From Corythoichthys intestinalis (taxonomy: Eukaryota; Chordata; Actinopteri; Syngnathiformes; Syngnathidae), in contig NC_080395.1 of the NCBI RefSeq assembly GCF_030265065.1, forward strand, positions 8,116,001 through 8,180,000: DNA of 64,000 nt, given 5' to 3'. The position numbers were made by a program, and so were the translations under genes. Positions within the stretch are counted from its first letter, which is position 1; every line of letters begins with the position of its first letter. The notes below the pieces were generated by a model, which saw only the letters and a list, made by a program, of their open reading frames with translations, did no database searches and was not told the origin of the DNA. Shown one piece after another: positions 22,297 to 33,062 of the stretch.

Positions 22297-22528
22297 CACA
22301 GGTGTCAAACAGATTCTAGAAAGGGCCTAGTGGGTGCTGGATTTTGTTCTAACCGATAACGCGCAGAGACTTTACCCAATGAACTTCCTGCTGAAACAAG
22401 CAGCACCTGACAAAGTTGAACTGATTACACATGTAAAAGATCTAATTGGTGAAAAGATGTCCTCGTCATAGGTTGGAAAGCAAACCTGCACCCACTAGGC
22501 CCTTTCTGGAATCGGTTTGACACCTGTG
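22297..22528. mobile_element. 232-bp minimal hAT, CACAGGTGTCAAAC ends
   Basis: Flanked by CTCTATGG at 22289-22296 and 22529-22536. Right end GTTTGACACCTGTG. Confidence 0.88.
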
Positions 22529-22835
22529 CTCTATGGCAGGGGTCCCCATCTGCCGGGCCGCGGACCGGTACCGGTCCGTGACGCATTTGCTACCGGGCCG
22601 CATAAAAATAATTTAATTTAATAACGTCCGCATTCTGGTCTGGCTGAATTAACCCTGCGCCCCTGCTTAACACACCAATATCCCTGTCTAGATATAATAC
22701 TACGGGATATATTAGAATGTCGTCATAGAAATCCATTGATTGGACTGCTAGTAGTACATCTTGTTTGTGTATATAATATATCTAGGTGCGCTTGTCCTTG
22801 ACAATGTATAGACCCTACTCACATGACGTCACAAC

Positions 22836-24281
22836 TAAGAGTGTGACAATATCTCGATACAGCGATACATCGCGATATTTTGCAACCCGATTGTTTATCG
22901 ATCTGCTCCCGCCAAGTATCGATACTTTTATTTAACATATTGGCCATACAATGGAGTATGGATGCTGTAAACTGCTCAGTGTTTGTTGAGCAATTCCTTG
23001 GCGGTCCACTAGGGGCGCTCGGGAGTGGCGGTGAAGGTAAAGTGTGCACAAGTCGTCTAGAGAAGAAGAGAGGAAGCTCCAAGTGGGTTGAAAAAATAAA
23101 AAAGCTTTGTGAGAACGGTGGAGGAAAAAATGAGAAAAATATTGCTACAAATCACACATGGGGACACAACACTTTAGATTTTACACCAACAAGAAAGGAA
23201 GTAAGGTGAACAAGGACTTTGCTGTATGCAAGAACTGTCTAACAAAAATAAGGTCCACTGGTAGCTGGTGACGTAGTGGACACCGGAGTTTGTGAGCTTC
23301 GCTTTCATCACTTGAGGTAAGAAAGTTTTGCAATGTAATTGATTTTTAATTTACATGTATCATTTTGATGACATTTGGTGTTGAATGATATAAAATAAAC
23401 CAGGACCCTAAACTGGATGTAAATGAATATTGAACAAGCCCACATGAATTTACCGATTTATTTGATATTATTTGAGAAACACTTTCCATCTAGTTTACTA
23501 CACAAACTGCTATTACTGCCATTTTGATACAATAAGTCACAAAAATGGTTAGAATAGCTTCCAAAATATATAAAGTGATGTGCTTGATAATTAATGTAGC
23601 CTACATATTAAAAATAGGTCATTATTGCATTTTTAATTTCTATAGATTCAAAACATATATTTTTTGTAATTCACTCAATACTTCCAACACAAAAAATATA
23701 TATCTGGATTTCAACTCAAAAGCTATTAAGTAGCTAATATTTTTTGTTTTATTTTGTTATTTTTAAGGTGAGGAAGAATGTGACTGACCAAGTCTGACAT
23801 CTCAAATGCTGAAGCGCTTTTGGCAACAAAGGTCATATACGAATAAAACACCCACCAATTTTATCATTGCCCCTCTCCAAGCTCAACTGATGACTAACAC
23901 CTACAGCACTGATGTTTTTTTTTAAAAGATTTAAAACTTAAAGGAAATTAAGGGTGCCATTCATCATGATCTCTCCAACAGATATCAGTGGTTGTGGTTT
24001 GTTTCCTCCCCTTGCACAATTTGCAGTAGATTCATATTTTACAGCAATGTTGCACAGAAAAGGTGTCACTGTTTAATAACTGACTTAAACAGTATTTTTT
24101 CTATTTTGAAATATCTTTTTTTTTTTCCGTTTCAACAGTTGTATCGTAGAATATCATGTATCCAATTTCTGACCAATATATCGATAATCGCTGTATCAGG
24201 ATACCGTGAGATAATCGTTATCGTGAGCCTCGTATCGCGAATCGTATCGTATCGTGAGGTGCCCTGAGGTTCCCACTCCTA
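22836..24281 (+). mobile_element. hAT with BED-finger remnant, nested in copy 2
   Basis: Ends TAAGAGTGTGACAATATC and GGTTCCCACTCCTA; 8-bp duplication GTCACAAC (22828-22835 and 24282-24289). Around 23170-23270 the plus strand encodes FRFYTNKKGSKVN followed by CKNC, the first half of a BED zinc finger. The transposase beyond that is missing. Confidence 0.85.
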
Positions 24282-24398
24282 GTCACAACCACTCCTCCGC
24301 GCCATATTGTCCGTCAACTCGTCTTGTTGACGCATTACCGCTACGTAAGTTCCTCCTGTTATGGCGTGTTTTTCTGCTCGTTAACATTAATAATCAAA

Positions 24399-24576
24399 AT
24401 GGTGAAGGCTTGTGTGGCGGTTGGTTGCAATAACAGAGAAGATAGACGGAGAGACTTGAAGTTCTACCATAATCCGAGAGACCCGGAGAGGAGAGCGAGA
24501 TGGACTGCTGCAATTCGACGAGAAAACTGGGCTCCAAACGATTACCACAGATTATGTAGTAGTCATTTTATATCTG
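24399..24576 (+). CDS. THAP-domain first exon, intact (copy 2)
   Basis: Encodes MVKACVAVGCNN, then DLKFYHNPRDPERRARWTAA, then ENWAPNDYHRLCSSHFISG. It has the C-x4-C, central W and C-x2-H-F of a THAP C2CH finger. The exon ends TATCTG|GTAAGAT. The AVPTIF-like end of the domain would lie in the next exon, which is missing. In full-length relatives this finger heads a transposase. Here it is the only open THAP exon of the AGACCC subfamily in the window. Whether it is transcribed is unknown. Confidence 0.75.
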
Positions 24577-25307
24577 GTAAGATGCATTTAATATATATTT
24601 AGAGGGTTTTGGGCTGACAACCACAATTAAGATCTTTGCGAGGCTAATCGCCGACAACATACGGTTTCAAATTCAAGATGCTTATTTCTTCCACCATCAT
24701 TACATTTTGAATAATATTTAGCTGGTACCAAGCGAAAGAAGCTGGCCTCGTCTACGGATCACCAGTTAAACAGGTGTGTCCAAACCTTTTGCAAAGGGGG
24801 CCAGATTTGGTGTGGTAAAAATGCGGGGGGCTACCTTGGCTGATTTACATAGAACAATATATTTAAACAAATTTTAGCAAGCCCTTCTGTGTGTCACATT
24901 TGCTTTATTTTTTTTTTTTAATTCATAATTTCAACAGTCTCGTCTTTGTGGCGTTCTCTTTCGACATTCGGGCTCTTGCGAAATAATGCTGCTGTGAAAT
25001 TAAATTAGCTTCGAGTTGCAATAACTTCTCGCTGCGTATCTTCCCTGTAATGTTGTCGTACATGTCAGCGTGTCTTGTTCGGTAATATCATTATCGCGTC
25101 ACATCGAACTCTTTGAAAACAGCGACTGTCTCTTTGCAAATGAGGCAGACACAGTTGTTGCGTGTTTTATTGAAGAAATAGTCCAATATCCATCTATCCT
25201 TGAAGCGTCGGCCATCGTAGTCAGCTTTTTTTTTTTATTGATTGTCGCCATTTTAGAAAATTGGAAGTAAAGGGTCACACGGACTAATGTTGCTTTGAGT
25301 GCTGCTC

Positions 25308-25523
25308 TTAGTTTTTTAAACTTTCGTGAGAATAGGCTGATTTTGTATGGACAAGATAGTTGTAGATATCAGGGTAGCAGATGTGAGGCAGAGAGGGCGA
25401 AGACAGCGGGTCGAAAAATATCGATTTAGGTGTTCTGTCAAAATTTGCTCCCTCATAAAATTTTGCTCCCAAAGCTTTTGTGGCGCTGAAAAAGCCCTCT
25501 TTTACATTCAATTGGACTGTCAA
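25308..25523 (-). pseudogene. SWIM/YqaJ-like N-terminal fragment (copy 2)
   Basis: Minus strand encodes KSIFFDPLSSPSLPHICYPD then YNYLVHTKSAYSHESLKN. Its 5' part is replaced by unrelated sequence and its 3' part by the same hAT junction as in copy 1. Confidence 0.6.
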
Positions 25524-25963
25524 TGTTATCCAAAGGTGCTAACTAAACTAGATACATCATAAACATACATGTGCAACACGAAAATGGCGTAAATTAATAC
25601 TTAACAACACGGCGAAGTCATTAACAGTGAGAGCGCAGGGTGCAGTTGCTGTGTGCAGCTAACATGGTAAGATGTGTTTGAGAACTTTTGTACATGTCTT
25701 TACATGATCAAACTTAAGTAAATATTCCTTTCTTTAAAGAAAGTTTGTAGTGTTTACTTTGGAATCGCTGCATTCGCTGCCATTTTTAACGTTACGCGCA
25801 TGCGCAAAACCGCAAGGTAGCAATTTTTGATGGGTTGCAAAATTTGTCAGAACACCTGATACAGCGACACGTCATTCTGTGACGTTGGTGAGTAAGGTCT
25901 ATAGCTAGACCGTGGGCGCAGCACATTAGTTCCTTGAAATAATTAGGCCCCACACGAGCAAAG

Positions 25964-26377
25964 ATGACTGGAAAACAGACATCTTTGGAGATATTTTTAT
26001 GGCGAAAAGGGCACCTGACGAGCTACCACCTCAAAGACCCACGAACTGCAAAGGAGTGGATTCGTGACCCGTTTGTGAATAAACCGAGTGATTCGAGCAT
26101 GTCTGTGCAAAAGGAAGATCAACTTGTAGAGATCGCAAATGACGGCGACCTTATTAAACGTACATTTGAGACAACAACTCTACCGAGGTTCTTGATTAAA
26201 GTCATTCTGGAATATCCTGACATCGCTACAAGAGCATTGAAAACCTTGCTACAATTTCCAACATCGTATCTTTGTGAAGCGGGCTTCTTAATTAATGTTT
26301 ACCGACAAGGCGAAGTCGTTAATGGTGAGAGCGGTGTGCAGTTGTTGTGCGCAGCTTACATGGCAGGATGTATCTGA
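25964..26377 (+). pseudogene. ZBED5-like hAT transposase, deleted
   Basis: 137-codon frame MTGKQTSLEIFLWRKG ... with C-terminal motifs TTLPRFLIKVILEYPDIATR and LKTLLQFPTSYLCEAGF. The latter is the hAT dimerisation helix region (family form SYLCEQGF/S). The N-terminal BED finger and the catalytic core are missing, so two distant parts are fused by an internal deletion. It cannot be an active transposase. Confidence 0.7.
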
Positions 26378-26639
26378 GGAGACCTTTTCTACAAGTCCTT
26401 CCATGATCAAACGTAAGTTTATATTCCTTTCTTCCAAGAAAGTGTAGTGTTTACTTTGGAATCGCTGCATTTGCGCATTTTGCGGCTATGTTTAACGTTG
26501 CGCACATGCGCAGAACCGCATCGTTGCAATTTTTGATGGGTTGCAAAATTTCTCAGAACACCGGTCCATGAAAAAAAGATCCAAATAACACCGGTCCGTG
26601 GTGCAAAAAAGGTTGGGGACCCCTGCTCTATGGCATGGC

Positions 26640-26720
26640 TCCCTGATCGCGACGGACTGCTACTGCGCTTGCGCAAACCGGCGCCGTTTTCTCCCGAGGG
26701 ACGATGGGATACATTGGTAT
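26640..26720 (+). promoter_or_regulatory. Candidate promoter of ZNF gene 3
   Basis: Same block as at 12841, with CTGCGCTTGCGCAAAC (NRF1-like) and CGCCGTTTTCTCCCGAGG. It begins a few bases after the target repeat of the 4.1-kb hAT, so the hAT inserted just upstream. Confidence 0.45.
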
Positions 26721-26953
26721 GTACGTGTTGATTCAAAAATGAAAAAACAAAAAACATCCAATGATGATGCCATGGATAGAAGTAGTGATGGCAACTTGAA
26801 ATTGAAACTTCAAAACGTGCTCCGAACCGATGACGTATATTTTCAGTGAACCACTGCTCCGGAAGTGCTCTCTCTGGACCTATCCGGGACTTGCCGTTCT
26901 TTAGTGTTCCCTCCTCCCAACCAAACGAGCTCCTTCAAAGTATTCCCATCGGG
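26721..26953 (+). other. ZNF gene 3, exon 1 with altered donor
   Basis: Homologous to the other exon 1 copies, but ATCGGGTAAGTACTG is here ATCGGGTACTG: four bases are lost and the donor is GTACTG. Confidence 0.55.
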
Positions 26954-27208
26954 TACTGAAATAAGAATTTAGTGGACTAAAACGTCTGATCTTAAAGCTT
27001 AATGGAAGTCATTTGGCTTAATGTTGAAGCTTTGCAGACTAACGTTACTTCGTTTTGTTTAGTTTAGCTTGCTAGCCAAGACACGTGAACGCATTTCGAT
27101 TGGGTTGGCTTTATGCCACTTGTAAATTTTGTTTTAAAGGGCCGGTGGTCGCTCGGTTAACATTGATTACATTTGATTGTATGACACGCTTTTCGACTTG
27201 TCTTAAAG

Positions 27209-27329
27209 ATGCGATAAAATGATCCTGACCGAAGGCGAACGCAATCAAAAACATGAAGCTAAAGAGCAGAGACGTCGAAGATGAGAGGAAATCCAAGCCA
27301 CGACGAGCAACTGTAAAATGAAAATGAGG
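27209..27329 (+). other. ZNF gene 3, exon 2 with predicted start codon
   Basis: Ends ATGAAAATGAGG (27318-27329) before GTAAGATC. The frame M-K-M-R joins in phase to YPADF at 34716. Confidence 0.6.
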
Positions 27330-28565
27330 GTAAGATCACGACATGAGTTGTTTTACTTGATTTTGACCGTGATCAGTGATTGAGACTGTAGGGTCAAATT
27401 CCCATATCTGACTTTCCATACAAAGCTCATAATAGCGAAGATCTCACGATATGGCAATACAACAATTATTGATACATGGGTCAGGAAATCATTCAAGGAT
27501 ATTACCCAGGGTTAAAAAAAAAGCTGTTTTCATCCTTCTGCTGTGAATTTCATTGAGTTCATTACTCGTTGACATCCAATCCATTTGAACAGGGAAGGTG
27601 GCAGTTTTGTTTATTCTCTACCATCCCTCCCACTTCAAACCGAATGGCCATCAATGGCAGCCAATGAGTTAACAATTTTATCATAAATACAAACTTGTTT
27701 ATCATCCCTTTACTTTCCAGGAATACAAAAAAATAAACATTTTTCTTAAGACCACAAATGTTTGTCGAAATAAATTAAACAGAATTGAAGAAAAACGTCT
27801 TAGTCAGGTTATAACAATAGATGATAATGGAGCCTTGCTTCAGGTATAACCAGTGTTGTCATGGATTACTTAAAAAAGTAATTTGATTACTGATTACACC
27901 TAAAAAAAAAAATCTAGTTACTTTACTGATTACTTTATTATCTAAGTAACTAAGTTACTTTAAAAGTAACTTATCAGTTACTTCTTACCAATTTTTTCCC
28001 TTTTGCTGCCTCAACATAAAAATAACAGAAAAATGTCATCGCGTGTAATTGAGTTTTTCACATAAGACTTAATCTTTGAGTTAGCGGGGGTTTAGTCGAC
28101 CACCATTGACTCGCCCTTGCTTAGCCATTCCGGAGCCCTAAAACTAACAACTGATAAACTGCACAAAAATTGTTAAAATCAACTCCAACGACTAATTAAA
28201 CCCCCGCTGACTCCAAGATAAAGCCTAATGTCAAAAATTCTGAACTTCCCCTTTGAAATAAAGACCTAGCCGTTAAAATGTTGTTTCTAAAACTTGTAAA
28301 GCAATAAAACAAACAACAAAAATTAATGAAATGAACAAAAAGCCTACAAAGTGAAGTTTTCCTAATGGGTCAAAATCATTTTTCGAACAGATCATGTGAC
28401 TAGCACCTTGGAGACTATCCTTTGCTTTGCTTAGCCAAAACTACACCAGGGGAGGCAAGATGGATATTTAGAATTTCTTTAATCCTAAGCTTTCAAGCGC
28501 TGCCAACAACAACTTGAACAGTTGATTGAACTCGAATAGTGTCAAGATGTGTGTATATATATATA

Positions 28566-30199
28566 CAGTGCCTTGCAAAAGTATTCGGCCCCCTTGAATC
28601 TTGCAACCTTTCGCCACATTTCAGGCTTCAAACATAAAGATATGAAATTTCATTTTTTTGTCAAGAATCAACAACAAGTGGGACACAATCGTGAAGTGGA
28701 ACAACATTTATTGGATAATTCAAACTTTTTTAACAAATACAAAACTGAGAAGTGGGGCGTGCAATATTATTCGGCCCCTTTACTTTCAGTGCAGCAAACT
28801 CACTCCAGAAGTTCAGTGAGGATCTCTGAATGATCCAATGTTGTCCTAAATGACCGATGATGATAAATAGAATCCACCTGTGTGTAATCAAGTCTCTGTA
28901 TAAATGCACCTGCTCTGTGATAGTCTCAGGGTTCTGTTTAAAGTGCAGAGAGCATTATGAAAACCAAGGAACACACCAGGCAGGTCCCAGATACTGTTGT
29001 GGAGAAGTTTAAAGCCGGATTTGGATGCAAAAAAAAATTTCCCAAGCTTTAAACATCTCAAGGAGCACTGTGCAAGCCATCATATTGAAATGGAAGGAGC
29101 ATCAGACCACTGCAAATCTACCAAGACCCGGCCGTCCTTCCAAACTTTCTTCTCAAACAAGGAGAAAACTGATCAGAGATGCAGCCAAGAGGCCCATGAT
29201 CACTCTGGATGAACTGCAGAGATCTACAGCTGAGGTGGGAGAGTCTGTCCATAGGACAACAATCAGTCGTACACTGCACAAATCTGGTCTTTATGGAAGA
29301 GTGGCAAGAAGAAAGCCATTTCTCAAAGATATCCATAAAAAGTCTCGTTTAAAGTTTGCCACAAGCCACCTGGGAGACACACCAAACATGTGGAAGAAGG
29401 TGTTCTGGTCAGATGAAACCAAAATTGAACTTTTTGGCCACAATGCAAAACGATATGTTTGGCGTAAAAGCATCACAGCTCATCACCCTGAACACACCAT
29501 CCCCACTGTCAAACATGGTGGTGGCAGCATCATGGTTTGGGCCTGCTTTTCTTCAGCAGGGACATGGAAGATGGTTAAAATTGACGGGAAGATGGATGCA
29601 GCCAAATACAGGAACATTCTGGAAGAAAACCTGTTGGTATCTGCACAAGACCTGAGACTGGGACAGAGATTTATCTTCCAACAGGACAATGATCCAAAAC
29701 ATAAAGCCAAATCTACAATGGAATGGTTCAAAAATAAACGTATCCAGGTGTTAGAATGGCCAAGTCAAAGTCCAGACCTGAATCCAATCGAGAATCTGTG
29801 GAAAGCGCTGAAGACTGCTGTTCACAAACACTCTCCATCCAACCTCACTGAGCTCGAGCTGTTTTGCAAGGAAGAATGGGCAAGAATGTCAGTCTCTTGA
29901 TGTGCAAAACTGATAGAAAACATACCCCAAGCGACTTGCAGCTGTAATTGGAGCAAAAGGTGGCGCTACAAAGTATTAACGCAAGGGGGCCGAATAATAT
30001 TGCACGCCCCACTTTTCAGTTTTTTTATTTGTTAAAAAAGTTTAAATTATCCAATAAATTTTGTTCCACTTCACAATTGTGTCCCACTTGTTGTTGATTC
30101 TTGACAAAAAATTAAAATTTTATATCTTTATGTTTGAAGCCTGAAATGTGGCGAAAGGTTGCAAGGTTCAAGGGGGCCGAATACTTTTGCAAGGCACTG
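28566..30199 (+). mobile_element. Tc1-type transposon, nearly complete
   Basis: 1634 bp with termini CAGTGCCTTGCAAAAGTATT and its inverse, TA on both sides (28564-28565, 30200-30201) in an AT microsatellite. Terminal inverted repeats are about 215 bp. One transposase gene. Confidence 0.95.
28957..29979 (+). pseudogene. Tc1 transposase, DD34E, lightly damaged
   Basis: Starts MKTKEHTRQVPDTVVEKF. An extra A in the A run near 29029-29037 shifts the frame. The frame is then open from about 29025 to 29900: paired helix-turn-helix region (ISQALNISRSTVQ, GRPSKLSSQTRR), and the catalytic residues D in FWSDETK, D in FIFQQDNDPKH and E in SPDLNPIENLW with 34 residues between the last two. A TGA in place of the usual Arg codon ends the frame at SVS, and an extra C near 29929 shifts the final KRLAAVIGAKGGATKY. 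Two frameshifts and one stop indicate recent death. Confidence 0.9.
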
Positions 30200-30265
30200 T
30201 ATATATATATGTATATGTACACAGTATTGGCCAAAAGTTTGGAGACACCTCAAAGGTGGATACTT

Positions 30266-31475
30266 CAGTGGCGCCTCCAGAAATTTTTCATAGGGGTGGC
30301 CAGATGGGGGCCACTTAAAATCTTGGGGTGGCCAAAACCAAAAGCCATAATTTCAGATTTTCATTATATTATTGCAGTAAAAAGGTCAGGGGAAAACTAT
30401 CAGAAAGACTTAAGGACACGGCTACTGATATACTTTGGTGTATTGTGTAACATTTGATGTTACTAATGATTTAATGTGCATAGTCCATAACTGTCCAGTC
30501 AACATTTTGAGTTCCACAACAATTGTTTTATTGTGTTATGTATATATTAGGCATAAGGTGTACATTTAACTAGGGCTGTCAAACGATAAAATTTTTTAAT
30601 CGAGTTAATCACTGCTTGAAAATTAATTAATCGTAATTAATAGCAATTCAAACCATCGCTAAAATATGCCATATTTTTCTGTAAATTATTGTTGGAATGG
30701 AAAGATAAGACAAGACGGATATATACATTCAATATACTGTACATAAGTACTGTATTTATTATAACAATAAATCCACAAGATGGCATTAACTTTATTAACA
30801 TTCTCTCTGTGAAAGGGATCCACAGATAGAAATACTTATAATTCTTAAAGGATAAATGTGAGTTTGTATATTGTGACTAAATATTGCCATCTAGTGGATT
30901 TGTTGAGCTTTCAGTAAATGATACTGTAGCGACTTAACTGTTCTGCCCAAATGCATGTTGGGAAGTGGTGCAACCATGACTGTGTGTGGTGGCTGCAAAT
31001 GCTATATCTTCTCTGCGTTGGGTACGCTATAGGGTGGTAAGAAAAAGATCAACTCCTGTCATTCTTCCCCACGTCGCTTCCCACAATATTTATAGCTGCT
31101 GTGGGCGCGATGACAAAGCTTTTGCCATTTAAAAGCATGGCCCCAATGAATGCTTGTATCTACTCCACTCTGCCTCTTATCTCTGTATATAAGTAAAACG
31201 GCGCCATTGTAGGCTGTTTGCGGCAATGCGTGAATGAGTCGTACCGCAAATGCGTTAATTGCAATAAATATTTTCACGTGATTAATTTTTAAAAATTAAT
31301 TAGTGCCCGTTAACGTGATAACTTTGACAGCCCTACATTTAACAAAACAAAATTGCATTCATTTGGGAAGAAATGCATAACTGATGTTACAACTATCTAA
31401 TGATATACTGGCAAGCGGGGTGGCCAGTGGGGTGGCCAACCAATTTATAGGGGTGGCCGCCTGGTGGCGCCACAG
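30266..31475. mobile_element. hAT, CAGTGGCGCC ends
   Basis: Right end GTGGCGCCACAG; 8-bp duplication GGATACTT (30258-30265 and 31476-31483). It contains the next element. Confidence 0.85.
30571..31335. mobile_element. hAT, TAGGGCTGTCAAA family, 765 bp
   Basis: 8-bp duplication CATTTAAC (30563-30570 and 31336-31343). Complete non-autonomous copy. Confidence 0.88.
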
Positions 31476-31827
31476 GGATACTTTGAAGAATTTCTAACCT
31501 GTTTTCAGTTATTTCACTTTTTTTGCCATTCCACATGTTCGTTCATAGTTTTGATGTCTTCAGTGAGAATATACAATAGTAGTGAAAATATATAAAACGC
31601 AAAATGTGCGTCCAAACTTTTGACTTTCGTTTCAGTCTTCAACACGCTTCTCCCCCCCAGTCCCACAAATGTAAAACTCCGCCTATGATTACAAAGTTTA
31701 ACTATAAAATGTACATAATTACACATATTATAAAGGCTGGTTACAAACTGTAGAAGTGCTGGCTGTCTCGTTACCTGTCGGCTTTTTTTTCGCGACGCAT
31801 TATGCTGTAATTCCAAGTGCTTCCTTG

Positions 31828-32379
31828 TAGTGCTGCAACGATTAATCGATTAACTCGAGTATTCGGTTAGAAAAAAAAGATTCGAATTAAATTTTGTTGC
31901 TTCGAGTATTCGTTTAATTTCAGTGGTGTTTTAATGGTTTATTTTGAAAGTGTTTGCCTTTAGTTTTATTGATTTGGGTGGATACACTGCATTCTAGTCT
32001 GCCTCATTTCACATGGCTGAATCCAGGTGCCCCCTGTTAAGACCAACATAAGCTATGTTTTTGTTTGAGCTAATGTTTTTTAATGCATTCGTGATTTAGT
32101 TTATAGGTATTTTTAGCCTATTTTTGTGGAATATGAGTCTGAACCATTTGTTAAGAGCATTGTAAAAACGTTAGCATTTTATAGCATTTAAACTAGCTGA
32201 CTTTTGCTATGTAAGTTAGCCAATTGGTCTTTTGTTGTACATAGATCCTCATTTTTTTTTTTTTTCTCCGTTCGAGGCTCAGCTCAGGTAATTTAATTTT
32301 TCATGTTCCTTATCCGATTATTCGAACTAATGGTTCATCGATTAATTGACTACTAAAATAATCGATAGCTGCAGCCCTA
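31828..32379. mobile_element. hAT, TAGTGCTGCAACGATTAATC / TAGGGCTGCAGC ends
   Basis: 8-bp duplication CTTCCTTG (31820-31827 and 32380-32387). Confidence 0.88.
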
Positions 32380-33062
32380 CTTCCTTGTTGAATTGGATGT
32401 CGAGTATATAGCGGTTGACAGTCTTTCTGAGCCTGCGCAGAGTTTGCACCGCACGGAGATATTTTTGTCATCTTTATTGGACGGATATGTGAAGTAATGG
32501 CTGTATCTCCAGTGAGCAAATGCAGCCGTTTGTTGTATCTCTCCGGCTCCTTTACTGTTAGCATCCTGATAGGTAGCCACTAGTCAGGCTATGTTGTTGA
32601 CTGCCGTGGCAGATGGCGCACGCACAGGCAGCATGGTATTACACGTGACCCACCCCTCCCCCCCGATGAGAAAACGTGAGATGTTATGTCACTCCCAAAC
32701 TCAAGCGCAGTATTTTCTTTCCAAATGCTCTGTGTACATGACTACAATATTTTTCATTCTACATACAGTATGAGGCAACAACAAAATAGTAACGCACAGG
32801 CACCGAGGAAACTAACTTTAATCAGATTACTGGCTTGGAAAAATGAACGCGTTAGATTGCTCGTTACTGAAAGAAAGTAATCAGATTACAGTAACGCGTT
32901 ACCGACAACACTGGGTATAACACTACTGCTTTTGTCCACAAGCACAGCCAAACTCAACAAAACAATTAAAACTTTCGACCTCGATTATGATGAGTGTATG
33001 ATTATCTGAAAAATGTCTATACGCTGCAAATAAAAATATTTTTTAAATGTAGAAAATAAATA

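Larger units (their letters stand above)
22810..25900. mobile_element. ISL2EU-like element, copy 2 (inverted relative to copy 1)
   Basis: Termini AGACCCTACTCACATGACG and TGAGTAAGGTCT, AT on each side (22808-22809, 25901-25902). Without its 1446-bp hAT and one 8-bp repeat it is close to the length of copy 1. It carries the THAP exon on plus, a SWIM/YqaJ-like exon on minus, and the same internal hAT fragment (about 24770-25290). Near its right end, about 25430-25857 is replaced by sequence related to 26309-26563. Confidence 0.75.
22537..26625 (+). mobile_element. hAT (ZBED5-like), 4.1 kb with nested THAP element
   Basis: Left end CAGGGGTCCCCATC, right end GGTTGGGGACCCCTG, flanked by CTCTATGG (22529-22536 and 26626-26633). 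Its left repeat is also the right repeat of the 232-bp element. It holds a ZBED5-like transposase remnant near the right end and an inserted THAP-type element. Confidence 0.85.
30222..31624. mobile_element. Tc1-like fragment, CAGTATTGGCCAAAAG end, interrupted
   Basis: Left end CAGTATTGGCCAAAAGTTTG; the opposite end near 31600-31624 reads inversely AAAAGTTTGGACGCACATT. A 1.2-kb hAT is inserted close to its left end. No transposase. Confidence 0.65.
27851..32913. mobile_element. hAT, CAGTGTTGTCATGG ends, 5.1-kb nest
   Basis: Right end CCGACAACACTG; 8-bp duplication GGTATAAC (27843-27850 and 32914-32921). It lies in the intron of gene 3. Uninterrupted orthologous intron sequence (GGTATAACACTACTGC) is seen at 43306 and 53717. 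It contains a Tc1, a Tc1-like fragment, three further hATs and no own transposase frame. Confidence 0.85.

Noticed and set aside
26598-26849. 83-codon plus frame across 26598-26849
   Set aside because: It bridges the end of a hAT, a target repeat, the promoter block and exon 1; the frame is not kept in other units.
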